64,000 nt of DNA from Bacillota bacterium (GTDB lineage Bacteria > Bacillota > Clostridia > Lachnospirales > Lachnospiraceae), in contig JAEYGZ010000048.1 in assembly GCA_023409535.1 (NCBI GenBank), forward strand, positions 248,001 to 312,000, given 5' to 3'. A model generated the notes under the pieces. That model was given only the letters and a program-made list of their open reading frames with translations. It was not told the origin of the DNA and ran no database searches. Position numbers and translations under genes: made by a program. Of the stretch, positions 15,398 to 23,861 are shown piece after piece. Each line of letters opens with the position of its first letter. Position 1 is the stretch's first letter.

Positions 15398-16867
15398 TTA
15401 AACGTGCCACCATTTTCGTCCGTCCTTTGCCAATAGTTCAAAGGCTTTGACCGGTCCCATGGATCCTGCGTCATAATTCGGAAACGGACTCTTCTTTTGT
15501 TCTCTGTACCCGATCAGGCGATCCGCAACCGTCCAGGCCGCTTCTACTTCATCCCACCTTGAGAACAGAGTTGCATCTCCGCGCAGTATATCATAGATTA
15601 ATCTTTCATAGGCTTCCGGCGTATTTCCCTGCATCGGGCTGAAGGAGCTGGTATCCATCTTCGTGGGGACAATTCCGTGATGTGAGTTAAAATCCTTGGT
15701 ATTAAACTGGAAGAATACCCCCACATTGGGCTGGATACGAAGCACCAGCAGGTTTGGCTCCTGTATTTCCTGATCCTTAAAGTACAAAATATTCGGTAAA
15801 TCCTTAAATTGTATTACAATCTCAGCGGAGCTTTTTGCAAGCCGCTTACCGGTACGGATATAAAACGGTATTCCGGCCCAGCGAAAATTATTAATATGAA
15901 GCTTCAGCGCCACAAAGGTCTCTGTGGAGGAATCCTTCGGTACATTTACTTCCTCCCGGTACCCCGGCACCGGTACTCCGTCGATGATGCCGGAACCATA
16001 TTGACCAAATACCACATTGTCCCGCAGAAATTCCGGTGTAATCTCCTCTATTGCCTCCAGCACCTTCTGCTTCTCAGTACGAATGGAATCCGTCTTAAGG
16101 TTGGTTGGCGGTTCCATGGCAACCAGCGTTAAGATCTGAATAATATGATTCTGAATCATATCCCGCATCGCACCGGAATGCTCGTAGTAACCGCCTCTGG
16201 TGCCGACGCCCAATTTTTCCGTCAGTGAGATCTGGACATTATCGATGAATTTATTATTCCAGATTGATTCAAAGATGGAATTGCCAAACCGCAGAACCAT
16301 GATATTCTGTATCATTTCCTTGCCCAGGTAATGATCAATTCGGTAGATATTCTTCTCCGGAAACACCTCAAGTATCTTATTATTTAACTTACTGGCGGTC
16401 TTTAAATCCTTACCGAAGGGCTTTTCGATGACCAGTCGGCTCCATGCCCCTTCCTTATTTGCCATATCGCTGGTCTGCAGTCCATGAACGATGGTTTCAA
16501 AGTATTCCGGAGCCACCGCCAGATAAAATACCCTGTTTCCCCCGGTACCTGCCATCCCGTCCAGCTGGTCCAGATAATCCTTCAGACCGTGATAGCCATC
16601 CATATGCGTAAAATCAAACTGATAATAATGTATCATACTCTGTACTTTATTCCAAATAGTTTCGTCTATTTTATTTCTGGAATGCTTATTTACAGATTCA
16701 TAAATATCTTTTTTATATTCCTCTTCCGATTTATCCCTGCGGCCTACGGATACCACTGCAAAATGCTCCGGCAGCAGCTTATCGAGAACCAAATTATATA
16801 ACGCAGGCATCAGCTTCCGATGGGTCAGATCGCCGGTGCCCCCGAAGATTACTAAGATAGCTGACAT
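15398..16867 (-). CDS. zwf: Glucose-6-phosphate 1-dehydrogenase
   Basis: This enzyme oxidises glucose 6-phosphate to 6-phosphogluconolactone with NADP+, the entry step of the oxidative pentose phosphate pathway. The 489-residue length is standard. The N-terminal Rossmann motif FGGTGDLTHRKLMPALYNL and the active-site signature RIDHYLGKEMIQN are intact. The start at 16867 was taken because GGAG lies 9 nt upstream; an ATG five codons earlier is possible. It follows gnd by 70 bp on the same strand. No separate 6-phosphogluconolactonase is seen, unless the downstream cyclase-type hydrolase helps; that is speculation. Confidence 0.96.
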   Translation of the reverse strand: MSAILVIFGGTGDLTHRKLMPALYNLVLDKLLPEHFAVVSVGRRDKSEEEYKKDIYESVNKHSRNKIDETIWNKVQSMIHYYQFDFTHMDGYHGLKDYLDQLDGMAGTGGNRVFYLAVAPEYFETIVHGLQTSDMANKEGAWSRLVIEKPFGKDLKTASKLNNKILEVFPEKNIYRIDHYLGKEMIQNIMVLRFGNSIFESIWNNKFIDNVQISLTEKLGVGTRGGYYEHSGAMRDMIQNHIIQILTLVAMEPPTNLKTDSIRTEKQKVLEAIEEITPEFLRDNVVFGQYGSGIIDGVPVPGYREEVNVPKDSSTETFVALKLHINNFRWAGIPFYIRTGKRLAKSSAEIVIQFKDLPNILYFKDQEIQEPNLLVLRIQPNVGVFFQFNTKDFNSHHGIVPTKMDTSSFSPMQGNTPEAYERLIYDILRGDATLFSRWDEVEAAWTVADRLIGYREQKKSPFPNYDAGSMGPVKAFELLAKDGRKWWHV

Positions 16868-16937
16868 GATTATCATCTCCATTTCTATTGCCTGTCGTAA
16901 AAATCCTCCGTCTTGCCAAATACCTGCAAATTCATAC

Positions 16938-18359
16938 TTACCAGTTTGTATGAAAGCTTCCTTCTCTGTCTATTCGTTCATAGGTATGCGCTCCAAAGAA
17001 ATCTCTCTGCGCCTGAAGCAGATTCATGGGCAGCTCGCTGGCACGATAACTGTCATAATAAGCCAGGCTGCTGGCAAAGGCCGGTACACTGATACCGAAG
17101 GTAATTGCCTTCTTGATTACCTCTCTCCAGTCCTCCTGATACCTTCCGATGCTTTCGTTAAAATACTCCTCCAGCAGCAGATTCTTCAGGTCTGGATTTT
17201 TCTCATATGCAGCGCTTATCTTATTTAAGAATTGGGCTCTGATGATGCAGCCGCCGCGAAATATTTTTGCTATCTCACCATAGCGCAGCCTCCAGCCAAA
17301 CTGCCGGGCCGCACTGCGAAGCAAGCTAAAGCCCTGTGCATAGGCGCATATCTTACTGGCATACAAAGCCCTGCGAACAGCTTCAATGAACCTCTCTTGT
17401 TCCGAACCTGCCATTGTAGTAAGCTCCTTCACAGGTCCTGCCAATACCCTGCTGGCTTCAACCCGTTCCTCCTTCATGGCAGACAGATATCTCTCATAAA
17501 CCGCCGAGGTAATAGAGGGGGTAGGCGCACCAAGGTCAAGGGATATCTGGCCGGTCCATTTGCCGGTACCCTTCTGTCCTGCCACATCAAGAATCTGATC
17601 CACAAGATAATGCCCCGTCTCCGGATCCTTCTTCCCGAAAATCTCCGCTGTGATATCAATTAAATAACTGTTTAATTCTCCCTGGTTCCACTGGGTAAAT
17701 ACCTGCTGCAGCTCAGGCGGTGTCAGTCCAAGTACCTTCTTAAGAATATCATATGCTTCCGCAATCAGCTGCATATCTGCATATTCAATTCCGTTATGCA
17801 CCATTTTTACAAAATGCCCTGCACCGTTTTCACCGATATAGGTACAGCAGGGCTCCTGGTCCACCTTTGCCGATATAGCGGTCAGCACCGGCGCAAGCAG
17901 TCCGTAAGCCTCTTCGCTGCCTCCGGGCATGATAGCCGGACCGCGTCTTGCACCGTCCTCCCCTCCGGAGATACCGGTGCCCAGATAATGAATTTCCTTC
18001 TCCTGAAGCTCCTTGCTTCTGCGTATCGTATCCAGATAATACGAGTTTCCTCCGTCCATCAGCAAGTCCCCTGCAGACAGCAAAGGCAGGAGCTGTTGTA
18101 TTGTTGCATCAACAGCATCTCCTGCCTTCACCATCATTATAATTTTACGAGGTACCTCCAGGGAATGCACGAATTTCTCCATCTCTTCAAAGCCTTCCAG
18201 ACGTTCGCCGAGCTTTTCTTCCTCCGCTTCCATGATTAACTCCCTTGTCTTCTCAAAGGAACGGTTATATACGGCCACCCGAAAATCATGTTCAGCAATA
18301 TTTAAAGCCAAATTTCTGCCCATTACTGCGAGCCCGATCACACCAACCTGATTTTTCAT
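16938..18359 (-). CDS. gnd: 6-phosphogluconate dehydrogenase, decarboxylating (NADP-dependent)
   Basis: This enzyme converts 6-phosphogluconate to ribulose 5-phosphate and CO2 with reduction of NADP+. Its 473 residues match the long GndA type. The Rossmann motif GLAVMGRNLALN starts at residue 8. GISGGEDGARRGPAIMPGG and FVKMVHNGIEYADMQ are the substrate and catalytic motifs (Lys and the His-Asn pair). The start at 18359 was chosen because AGGAGG lies 7 nt upstream. It is the first gene of a gnd-zwf-cyclase unit. About 48 nt upstream of the start the leader contains a hairpin of AGGAGGTA with TACCTCCT, part of a tandem imperfect repeat. Confidence 0.97.
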   Translation of the reverse strand: MKNQVGVIGLAVMGRNLALNIAEHDFRVAVYNRSFEKTRELIMEAEEEKLGERLEGFEEMEKFVHSLEVPRKIIMMVKAGDAVDATIQQLLPLLSAGDLLMDGGNSYYLDTIRRSKELQEKEIHYLGTGISGGEDGARRGPAIMPGGSEEAYGLLAPVLTAISAKVDQEPCCTYIGENGAGHFVKMVHNGIEYADMQLIAEAYDILKKVLGLTPPELQQVFTQWNQGELNSYLIDITAEIFGKKDPETGHYLVDQILDVAGQKGTGKWTGQISLDLGAPTPSITSAVYERYLSAMKEERVEASRVLAGPVKELTTMAGSEQERFIEAVRRALYASKICAYAQGFSLLRSAARQFGWRLRYGEIAKIFRGGCIIRAQFLNKISAAYEKNPDLKNLLLEEYFNESIGRYQEDWREVIKKAITFGISVPAFASSLAYYDSYRASELPMNLLQAQRDFFGAHTYERIDREGSFHTNW

Positions 18360-18392
18360 ACACAATCCTCCTGTTCCATACTTACAATCTGA

Positions 18393-18483
18393 AAAATCAT
18401 CTCGCTCAGGAGGTAACCTACCTCCTGTTAATACCTGTATCCGTAAAATCATCCAGGCTCAGAGGTTATCTCCTGCGTTAATA
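18393..18483. repeat. Two imperfect direct repeats with SD/anti-SD hairpin upstream of gnd
   Basis: Unit A (18393-18433) and unit B (18445-18483) share AAAATCATC at one end and CTCCTG-GTTAATA at the other. Unit A contains a 9-bp palindrome, CAGGAGGTA and TACCTCCTG with a 3-nt loop on the minus strand (18407-18427), which would hide an AGGAGG sequence. The true gnd site CAGGAGG is at 18373-18367, about 54 nt further on. Confidence 0.65.
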
Positions 18484-18535
18484 TTTTTGAATATGCGGAT
18501 TATCCGGCCCATCCAAATTTATCCGGATATAAATA

Positions 18536-18772
18536 TTATAACTTATTATACACCTCGTAACCATTTTCGGACAGTTTTTCTTTAATTTCATCCATGCTAA
18601 TCTTCTTCATGGCCGCACCCTTGGGAATTGTCATAAAGCGTCCTGCGGAATAAAGCATTCCCGGTCTTGTGATATCAGTGAAGCCAATTTCATACAATAA
18701 TTTCGGAAGCTCCGGATAATCCTTGCATAACTCAAATACAGATCTTGACAGATCAATTTTTCTTATGACCAT
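18536..18772 (-). CDS. DUF1858-domain protein
   Basis: A 78-residue protein consisting of one DUF1858 domain: KIDLSRSVFELCKDYPELPKLLYEIGF, then PGMLYSAGRFMTIPKGAAMK and a C-terminal helix ending NGYEVYN. The domain often occurs beside or fused to DUF438/hemerythrin proteins and is linked to nitrogen oxide or redox biology; its biochemical role is not established. A perfect TGTGA-N6-TCACA box lies 106-121 bp upstream of the start. This suggests it shares the regulator of ric and the DUF438 gene. Confidence 0.9.
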   Translation of the reverse strand: MVIRKIDLSRSVFELCKDYPELPKLLYEIGFTDITRPGMLYSAGRFMTIPKGAAMKKISMDEIKEKLSENGYEVYNKL

Positions 18773-18877
18773 TTTACGTTCCCCTTTAATTGATGAACCT
18801 ATTTCATTTTTATACGCTTTGTTTATTAATATGTTCGAATTCTCAATTAAATATTAGATCAAACCTTGATCTGCCGC

Positions 18878-18893
18878 TGTGATTTAAATCACA
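18878..18893. promoter_or_regulatory. CRP-type palindrome upstream of the DUF1858 gene
   Basis: TGTGATTTAAATCACA is perfectly palindromic over all 16 bases. It starts 5 bases beyond the stop codon of the upstream flavoprotein gene and is centred 113 bp before the DUF1858 start. Confidence 0.65.
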
Positions 18894-18897
18894 AAAA

Positions 18898-19953
18898 TTA
18901 AAATACAAGCTCCTCAAAGATTGCTTTTACCGTAGTCATCTTCTTTAATTTGTGGACATTTTCGCCGCAAAAGATCAATCCCTCCTTCAGGTTCCCCTGC
19001 ACTGCATTAATCAATGCTTTTGTAATACAATAAGGAGTTTCCTTCGGGTTGCAATGCTCAAGGCAGTTAAAGCATTTGGTGACGGCTATTCTTTCTCCTG
19101 AAACCGTCTTTAAAAACGGATTATTAATCGCCCTTCCCGGCATTCCTACAGGACTGATTACAATTTTTACATCTTCTTTTTCTGCTGTAAGATACGCATC
19201 CTTATATTCCTGGCTGGCATCACATTCCTCGGTTACAACAAAACGCGTCGCTATCTGTACTCCATCAGCACCCAGTTCGAGTGCATGCTTTATATCATTC
19301 TGATCAAAGATGCCTCCCGCAATAATAACCGGAATATTATGCCCGTATTTATCCTCATACTCTTTCTTGCACTCAATGATTCCCTTCATCTCTTCATCAT
19401 AATTAAGCTCTTCAATATTGTCCAGCTGCTCCTTGGTAAAGCCCAGATGCCCTCCTGCAAGAGGTCCTTCAATTACAATAAAATCTGCAGTGGTCTTGTA
19501 TTTTTTATCCCACATTTTAAGTATTACAGAAGCAGCTCTTATACTGGAAACAATGGGTGCGATCTTGGTCCTAAACCCCTTTACCAGCTCAGGCAGGGAA
19601 ATCGGAAGACCGGCACCGGAGATAATTACATCCGCACCGCCTTCACACGCTGCCTTCACATATCGGTCGAACTGCTTGGTTGCAACCATAATATTGACCC
19701 CGACAACCCCCTCAGGAGCAGCCTCCTTTGCCAGCTTCAAATGCTTCTTTATTGCAATCAGATTACTTTCTATCTGATGTTTATTAAAGTCAGGTTCATC
19801 ATAACCAATTTGCGCAGTTGAAAGAATCCCAATTCCGCCTTCCTTTGCAACCGCTCCCGCAAGCCTGGAGCGGCTTACTCCGACTCCCATCCCGCCTTGA
19901 ATAATAGGAATTCTTGCTACCAGATCACCGATGATAAGTGGCTTCATTTTCAT
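18898..19953 (-). CDS. Nitronate monooxygenase-like NAD(P)H-dependent flavin oxidoreductase
   Basis: A 351-residue FMN TIM-barrel protein of the 2-nitropropane dioxygenase/FabK superfamily. The N-terminus PIIQGGMGVGVSRSRLAGAVA and VIISGAGLP form the FMN and substrate site. VIIAGGIFDQNDIKHALELGADGVQIATRF is the phosphate-binding part. The C-terminus has a cysteine-rich stretch, CFNCLEHCNPKETPYC, seen in clostridial members and of unknown role. It may detoxify nitronates or act as another flavin reductase; a FabK enoyl reductase role is less likely outside a fatty acid cluster. The start at 19953 is the second ATG, because AAAGGGA is too close to the first. Confidence 0.85.
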   Translation of the reverse strand: MKMKPLIIGDLVARIPIIQGGMGVGVSRSRLAGAVAKEGGIGILSTAQIGYDEPDFNKHQIESNLIAIKKHLKLAKEAAPEGVVGVNIMVATKQFDRYVKAACEGGADVIISGAGLPISLPELVKGFRTKIAPIVSSIRAASVILKMWDKKYKTTADFIVIEGPLAGGHLGFTKEQLDNIEELNYDEEMKGIIECKKEYEDKYGHNIPVIIAGGIFDQNDIKHALELGADGVQIATRFVVTEECDASQEYKDAYLTAEKEDVKIVISPVGMPGRAINNPFLKTVSGERIAVTKCFNCLEHCNPKETPYCITKALINAVQGNLKEGLIFCGENVHKLKKMTTVKAIFEELVF

Positions 19954-20039
19954 AATAATAACCATCCCTTTCTCATAACCTGCAAATTTAAGACTTAATC
20001 AAATTTGCCATACTAATATACCTGCATCTTTGCGTTAGT

Positions 20040-20054
20040 TTGTACAGCGTACAA
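20040..20054. promoter_or_regulatory. Operator-like palindrome upstream of the flavin oxidoreductase
   Basis: TTGTACAGCGTACAA is a perfect TTGTAC-N3-GTACAA dyad, followed by a further half-site TTGTAC at 20055-20060. It lies about 94 bp before the start codon, near the expected -35 of a promoter with -10 TATATT. The rest of 19966-20422 holds only an uncertain 17-codon fragment (20262-20315) and a terminator. Confidence 0.5.
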
Positions 20055-20334
20055 TTTGTACGCGAGGATTTTGCAGTTACAAATGATTAAGTGTAAAAAT
20101 TGGTTTTTATTTTCACACTACTGCGCCTATATTTACTTTGATTATCAAACTATTTTTCACGAATAAGCCGATGTCTCCATCGGTTAAGCTAATTATATAA
20201 TCATGAGGAATTGTTGTCAATATATCATAGTATATTTTTCTATTTTATGTAGTTTTTATTACTACATTCCCATTCTCTGGAATATTTCTTCTTCATGAGC
20301 CTGCTCATCGTAATATCACTTTTTTGATTAATAT

Positions 20335-20388
20335 AATATCCCCCATGGAGATGTCATTTGAACGAACCGCCTCTCCACAGGGGATATT
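20335..20388 (-). terminator. Hairpin downstream of rubrerythrin
   Basis: AATATCCCC-CAT-GGAG pairs with CTCC-ACA-GGGGATATT around a loop. It starts 34 bp after the rubrerythrin stop. There is no clear U-run, so termination efficiency is uncertain. Confidence 0.5.
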
Positions 20389-20422
20389 TATAATACATTT
20401 ATTTGAAACAATTATATAAGAC

Positions 20423-21013
20423 CTATTCGATAAAGGGAGCCAATGTCAATCTGATAAAGTACCCCTGGTCGTGGCGGCAGGCAGGACATTCCTTCGGTGC
20501 TTCCTTGCCCCAATGGACATAGCCGCAATTCAAGCACATCCAACCAATTTCAGTATCCTCTACATACAGTTTCTTGTCCTCAATCAATTGTGCCAGGCGG
20601 GCAAAACGATCTCCATGCGTCTTTTCAATTCCGGCTATCATGTGAAAGGTTGCGGCTATTTTACTGAAGCCCTCTTCCTTTGCAATATCTCCAAAGCTCT
20701 TATAGACCGGATCATATTCTTCGTATTCATTATGCTGTGCCGACCTCAGCAGCTTCACAATATCGTCATCGATATCGACAGGATAAGCACCGTCGATAGG
20801 AATATTCTCGCCCGCCAGATCCTTCAGATAATGATAGAAGATTTCAGCATGCTCTTTCTCCTGGCTTGCCGTAAACTGAAATACTGCTTCAATCACATGG
20901 TAATGCTGCTTTTTGGCAAGAGAGGCTGCAAAGGTATAGCGGTTTCGCGCCTGACTTTCCCCTGCAAACGCTCTCATAAGGTTTTCTTTTGTCTGACTGT
21001 TCTTCAAATCCAT
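20423..21013 (-). CDS. rbr: Rubrerythrin
   Basis: A 196-residue peroxide-scavenging protein of anaerobes: an N-terminal ferritin-like di-iron domain followed by a rubredoxin-type Fe(SCys)4 domain. The helical domain has ESQARNRYTFAASLAKK, QEKEHAEIFYHYL and IAGIEKTHGDRFARL, carrying the Glu and His iron ligands. The C-terminus has CLNCGYVHWGKEAPKECPAC, the two CxxC knuckles. Cytosolic. It lies 104 bp after ric on the same strand; the leader in between can fold so that its ribosome binding site lies next to a closing stem. Confidence 0.96.
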   Translation of the reverse strand: MDLKNSQTKENLMRAFAGESQARNRYTFAASLAKKQHYHVIEAVFQFTASQEKEHAEIFYHYLKDLAGENIPIDGAYPVDIDDDIVKLLRSAQHNEYEEYDPVYKSFGDIAKEEGFSKIAATFHMIAGIEKTHGDRFARLAQLIEDKKLYVEDTEIGWMCLNCGYVHWGKEAPKECPACRHDQGYFIRLTLAPFIE

Positions 21014-21018
21014 AAAAA

Positions 21019-21089
21019 TGCCTGAACCTCCTTCATAATCGGTAATATCATTACCAGTATTACCAAATATTCAGAAAGTATCAGGCATG
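21019..21089 (-). promoter_or_regulatory. Structured leader next to the rubrerythrin ribosome binding site
   Basis: On the minus strand ATGCCTGA (21089-21082) pairs with TCAGGCAT (21026-21019). An inner stem GGTAAT/ATTACC lies in between. The 3' arm directly follows GAAGGAGG and is followed by TTTT and the rbr ATG, so closing the stem may hinder translation or end transcription. Confidence 0.4.
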
Positions 21090-21116
21090 ATATATTTTCA
21101 TATCCGCCGCCGCATA

Positions 21117-21806
21117 TTACTTGCGGATATCATATTCCTTCAGAAGTATATTATTCTCAAGATGTATATGCTGATGAAGATCCTTTTCCAATTCCAGCAA
21201 GCTTTCATAGGTTCTGATAAAGGTACCGCATACATCCTCAGGTATGGCATAATCCTTTGTTACCAGTCGTAGCTTTAGGAGTATCTCACCGGCTGCCTCA
21301 TGCTCCCGGATAATTTCTGCGGATAATTCGGAAATCTCCTCACGGTTCGCTTCCTCTTCCTCAAAGCTTGGGAATAACATCGTCTCTTCCTTCAATAAAT
21401 GCTGCTCCAGATCTGTCTTCAGAGTCCCAAAGAGCCGATAAACCTCAAACAGCTCCTTGTGGTTCTTACCATGAACCCGTAAGATAGTATTCAATATCTC
21501 GGCAATCTCCGGTAAAGCCCTGCGAAGATAGCTGTGATGCGTATCCTCAATATAAGCTGTCAAGCCTGCCGGGTTCATCTCGGTAAAGCTGCTTCCCTGA
21601 TAACTGTTCGTCCGTTCCCTTCTTAATTGCTCCAGTTCACCATAGACAATTTCTTCTTCCAGCCCCTGCTCCCGTATCACATTGGATAACAGCCTGTGCC
21701 CGCCGCAGCAAAAATCTATTCCATATCGTTCAAATATCTCTCCTGCCCCGGGTATTTCTGCTGTAACCGTACCGATTGTTGTATTATTGTCCAATAAGTT
21801 TAACAT
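21117..21806 (-). CDS. ric: Iron-sulfur cluster repair di-iron protein (RIC/ScdA/YtfE)
   Basis: A 229-residue cytosolic protein that helps restore iron-sulfur clusters damaged by nitric oxide or oxidants. The N-terminal ScdA (DUF542) domain contains IFERYGIDFCCGGHRLL with the paired cysteines. The C-terminal hemerythrin-like domain contains YIEDTHHSYLRR, HGKNHKELFEVYRLF, LEQHLLKEETMLFP, REHEAAGEIL and LHQHIHLENNIL, giving the expected His/Glu di-iron ligands. A TGTGATTATAATCAAA box lies 74-89 bp upstream of the start. The Crp/Fnr regulator gene is directly upstream, 145 bp away. Confidence 0.96.
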   Translation of the reverse strand: MLNLLDNNTTIGTVTAEIPGAGEIFERYGIDFCCGGHRLLSNVIREQGLEEEIVYGELEQLRRERTNSYQGSSFTEMNPAGLTAYIEDTHHSYLRRALPEIAEILNTILRVHGKNHKELFEVYRLFGTLKTDLEQHLLKEETMLFPSFEEEEANREEISELSAEIIREHEAAGEILLKLRLVTKDYAIPEDVCGTFIRTYESLLELEKDLHQHIHLENNILLKEYDIRK

Positions 21807-21879
21807 AAAATAACCTCCTTAATGTAATTATCTATCTCTTTACTATGAGGTTACTATATCTGATGGTTCCTTTCTTTGC

Positions 21880-21895
21880 TGTGATTATAATCAAA
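21880..21895. promoter_or_regulatory. CRP/FNR-type box upstream of ric
   Basis: TGTGATTATAATCAAA matches TGTGA-N6-TCACA except for one base. It also reads on the other strand as TTTGAT-TATA-ATCACA, close to an FNR site. It is centred about 81 bp before the ric start. Confidence 0.6.
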
Positions 21896-21951
21896 TTAAT
21901 CATTTAATATAATTTGCCGATCCCGATACGCAAATCGCCGTCGGAACCGTA

Positions 21952-22668
21952 TTAGCTGGCTCCGGCCAGCTCTGCTAAGGCATTCTGGTCAAGAATTAGA
22001 ATGGATTTGTTATTCACTGAACGTATAATACCGTCACTTTCCAGCTGTCCCAGCTTACGGCTGACTGTCTCCCTTGCCACACCGAGATAATTGGCAATCC
22101 CTTCCCGGCTCAAAGGCAGTTGGATTAAGACGCCTTCTTTTCCCTTCGTTCCATACTTTGAAGCAAACTCAAGGAGCAAACCTCCGATGCGGTTATCCAC
22201 ATTACGTACTCCCATGCCCTGCAGCGCATTTTCCAGTCTGGCCATCCTCTCACCAAGCTCTGCGATTATCTTGACCGCAATATCCGGATATTGATACAGC
22301 AGCTTTTGAAACTGTGCCTTGGACAGGGTACAGGTCTTCACGGGATGCAGCGCCTCTACGGAAAAGGTTGCGGTACGATCCGTCAACAGATTCTGCTCAC
22401 CAAAGAAGTCCCCTTCCGAAAAAACATATAATATTTGCTCCCTGCCATCCGGCGTATATTTAAATGCCTTTGCACTTCCTTCATGAATAATCACGATGTT
22501 TTCAGATCTCTCACCATCGTGCATCATTAGCTCACCCTTCTTATATTCTCGATGATTAATCAGTTCTGAAAGCTTCTCAACCTCATCCTGGCTTAAAGAG
22601 GAAAAGATCGGAACCTTCTTCACACACAAATCATTATGGCAAAATCCGCATTGACATGCAGTGTTCAT
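21952..22668 (-). CDS. Crp/Fnr-family transcriptional regulator with N-terminal Cys cluster
   Basis: A 238-residue dimeric regulator: a cyclic-nucleotide-binding-type beta barrel (about 20-130), a dimerisation helix, and a winged helix-turn-helix (about 175-235). The recognition helix contains ARETVSRKL, which keeps the Arg, Glu and Arg that contact GTGA in E. coli CRP (R180, E181, R185). The N-terminus has Cys5, Cys7, Cys10 and Cys15 (ACQCGFCHNDLC), which could bind an iron-sulfur cluster or act as a thiol switch. It lies next to ric and rbr and near three TGTGA-N6-TCACA boxes, so it probably senses nitrosative or oxidative stress. A GGAGG-TAACC-CCTCC hairpin lies 46 nt before its start. Confidence 0.9.
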   Translation of the reverse strand: MNTACQCGFCHNDLCVKKVPIFSSLSQDEVEKLSELINHREYKKGELMMHDGERSENIVIIHEGSAKAFKYTPDGREQILYVFSEGDFFGEQNLLTDRTATFSVEALHPVKTCTLSKAQFQKLLYQYPDIAVKIIAELGERMARLENALQGMGVRNVDNRIGGLLLEFASKYGTKGKEGVLIQLPLSREGIANYLGVARETVSRKLGQLESDGIIRSVNNKSILILDQNALAELAGAS

Positions 22669-22713
22669 CTGATGTACCTCCTTACATAGACAATTACTTT
22701 AAAAACTGAGATA

Positions 22714-22728
22714 GGAGGGGTTACCTCC
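22714..22728 (-). promoter_or_regulatory. SD/anti-SD hairpin upstream of the Crp/Fnr gene
   Basis: Minus-strand GGAGG-TAACC-CCTCC would form a 5-bp stem that hides a perfect ribosome binding site. The working site AAGGAGG (22683-22677) follows about 47 nt later, 8 nt before the ATG. Confidence 0.5.
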
Positions 22729-22832
22729 ATTGGCAATCTGGGAAGATGTGCTCTTTACTTATTGTAATATGCACCGCTTCTAATGTCAATCAATCCGCCG
22801 CGGTTATGACAGCATATACTTCTTAACCGGTC

Positions 22833-23828
22833 CTATATAAGAATTTTCATAGACCCTTTCACTTTCTCCAGGGTCTGATTGCCAATGTCATTTGCCTTCT
22901 GGTTTCCGCTAAGAATATATTCCCGTACCATATCCTTATGAGATACATAATAAGCTCTTCTCTCCCGTATGGGCTCCAGCAGATGATTAAGCACTCCTGT
23001 CAGCTGTTTTTTACAGGCTGCACATCCAATCGCAGCATTTTTGCACATGTCACAGATATTATCATGTTCCGCCGGTTGAAAGGTTTGATGATACCTGCTC
23101 ACCATACAGAGCTCCGGATTCCCTCTATCGGCAACCGTAATTCGATTGGTGTCAGTAACAGCGGATTTGACCTTCGCTGCCACAGCATCCGAGTCATCTG
23201 ACAGATAGATGGCGTTGCCAAGGCTTTTCCCCATCTTTGTATTACCGTCAAGTCCCGCAAGTCTGGGCGTATTACCAAGCAGTTCCTGAGGGACCTTGAT
23301 GATTTCCTCACCATTTCCATAAAGCTCGTTGAATCTTCTGACGATTTTTCTTGCCAGCTCCATATGCGGCAGCTGGTCATCTCCAACCGGAACCAGATCA
23401 GCATTACAAAAGGTGATATCTGCCGCCTGACTGACCGGATATCCCAGAAAGCCATAGGTTAAATCATCATATCCATACTGCTTTGCCTCTGTTTTTATAG
23501 TAGGGTTATGCCTTAAGGAATTCACCGATACCAGCATGGAATAGAATACCGTAAGCTCGGCAATTGCCGTAATCCGGGACTGCTGCACGAGGGTAATCTT
23601 TTCCGGATCAAGGCCCACCGAAAGGTTATCAACAGCAACCTCATAGATACCTTCATAAACCAGTTCCGGATGATTAAAATGCGTTGTCAGAGCCTGTACA
23701 TCCGCAAGCAGGATAAAGGTATCATACTCCTCCTGTAACCTCACTCTGTTTTGCAGACTTCCTGTATAATGCCCAAGATGTAGTTTTCCTGTGGTTCTGT
23801 CCCCTGTTAAAATCCTTTTTTTCTTCAT
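22833..23828 (-). CDS. trpS: Tryptophanyl-tRNA synthetase
   Basis: A 331-residue class I aminoacyl-tRNA synthetase charging tRNA-Trp. The HIGH-type motif is GKLHLGHYTGS near residue 12 and the KMSKS-type motif is GKSLGNAI, within TKMGKSLGNAIYLSDD. CDMCKNAAIGCAACK supplies a Cys cluster seen in some family members. The start at 23828 has GAGGAGG 8 nt upstream; a longer frame would run through the T-box terminator. Expression is predicted to be governed by the T-box leader at 23862-24083, which reads uncharged tRNA-Trp. Confidence 0.96.
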   Translation of the reverse strand: MKKKRILTGDRTTGKLHLGHYTGSLQNRVRLQEEYDTFILLADVQALTTHFNHPELVYEGIYEVAVDNLSVGLDPEKITLVQQSRITAIAELTVFYSMLVSVNSLRHNPTIKTEAKQYGYDDLTYGFLGYPVSQAADITFCNADLVPVGDDQLPHMELARKIVRRFNELYGNGEEIIKVPQELLGNTPRLAGLDGNTKMGKSLGNAIYLSDDSDAVAAKVKSAVTDTNRITVADRGNPELCMVSRYHQTFQPAEHDNICDMCKNAAIGCAACKKQLTGVLNHLLEPIRERRAYYVSHKDMVREYILSGNQKANDIGNQTLEKVKGSMKILI

Positions 23829-23861
23829 AGATGCTTCCTCCTCTGATAAGTTTTGAATAAC

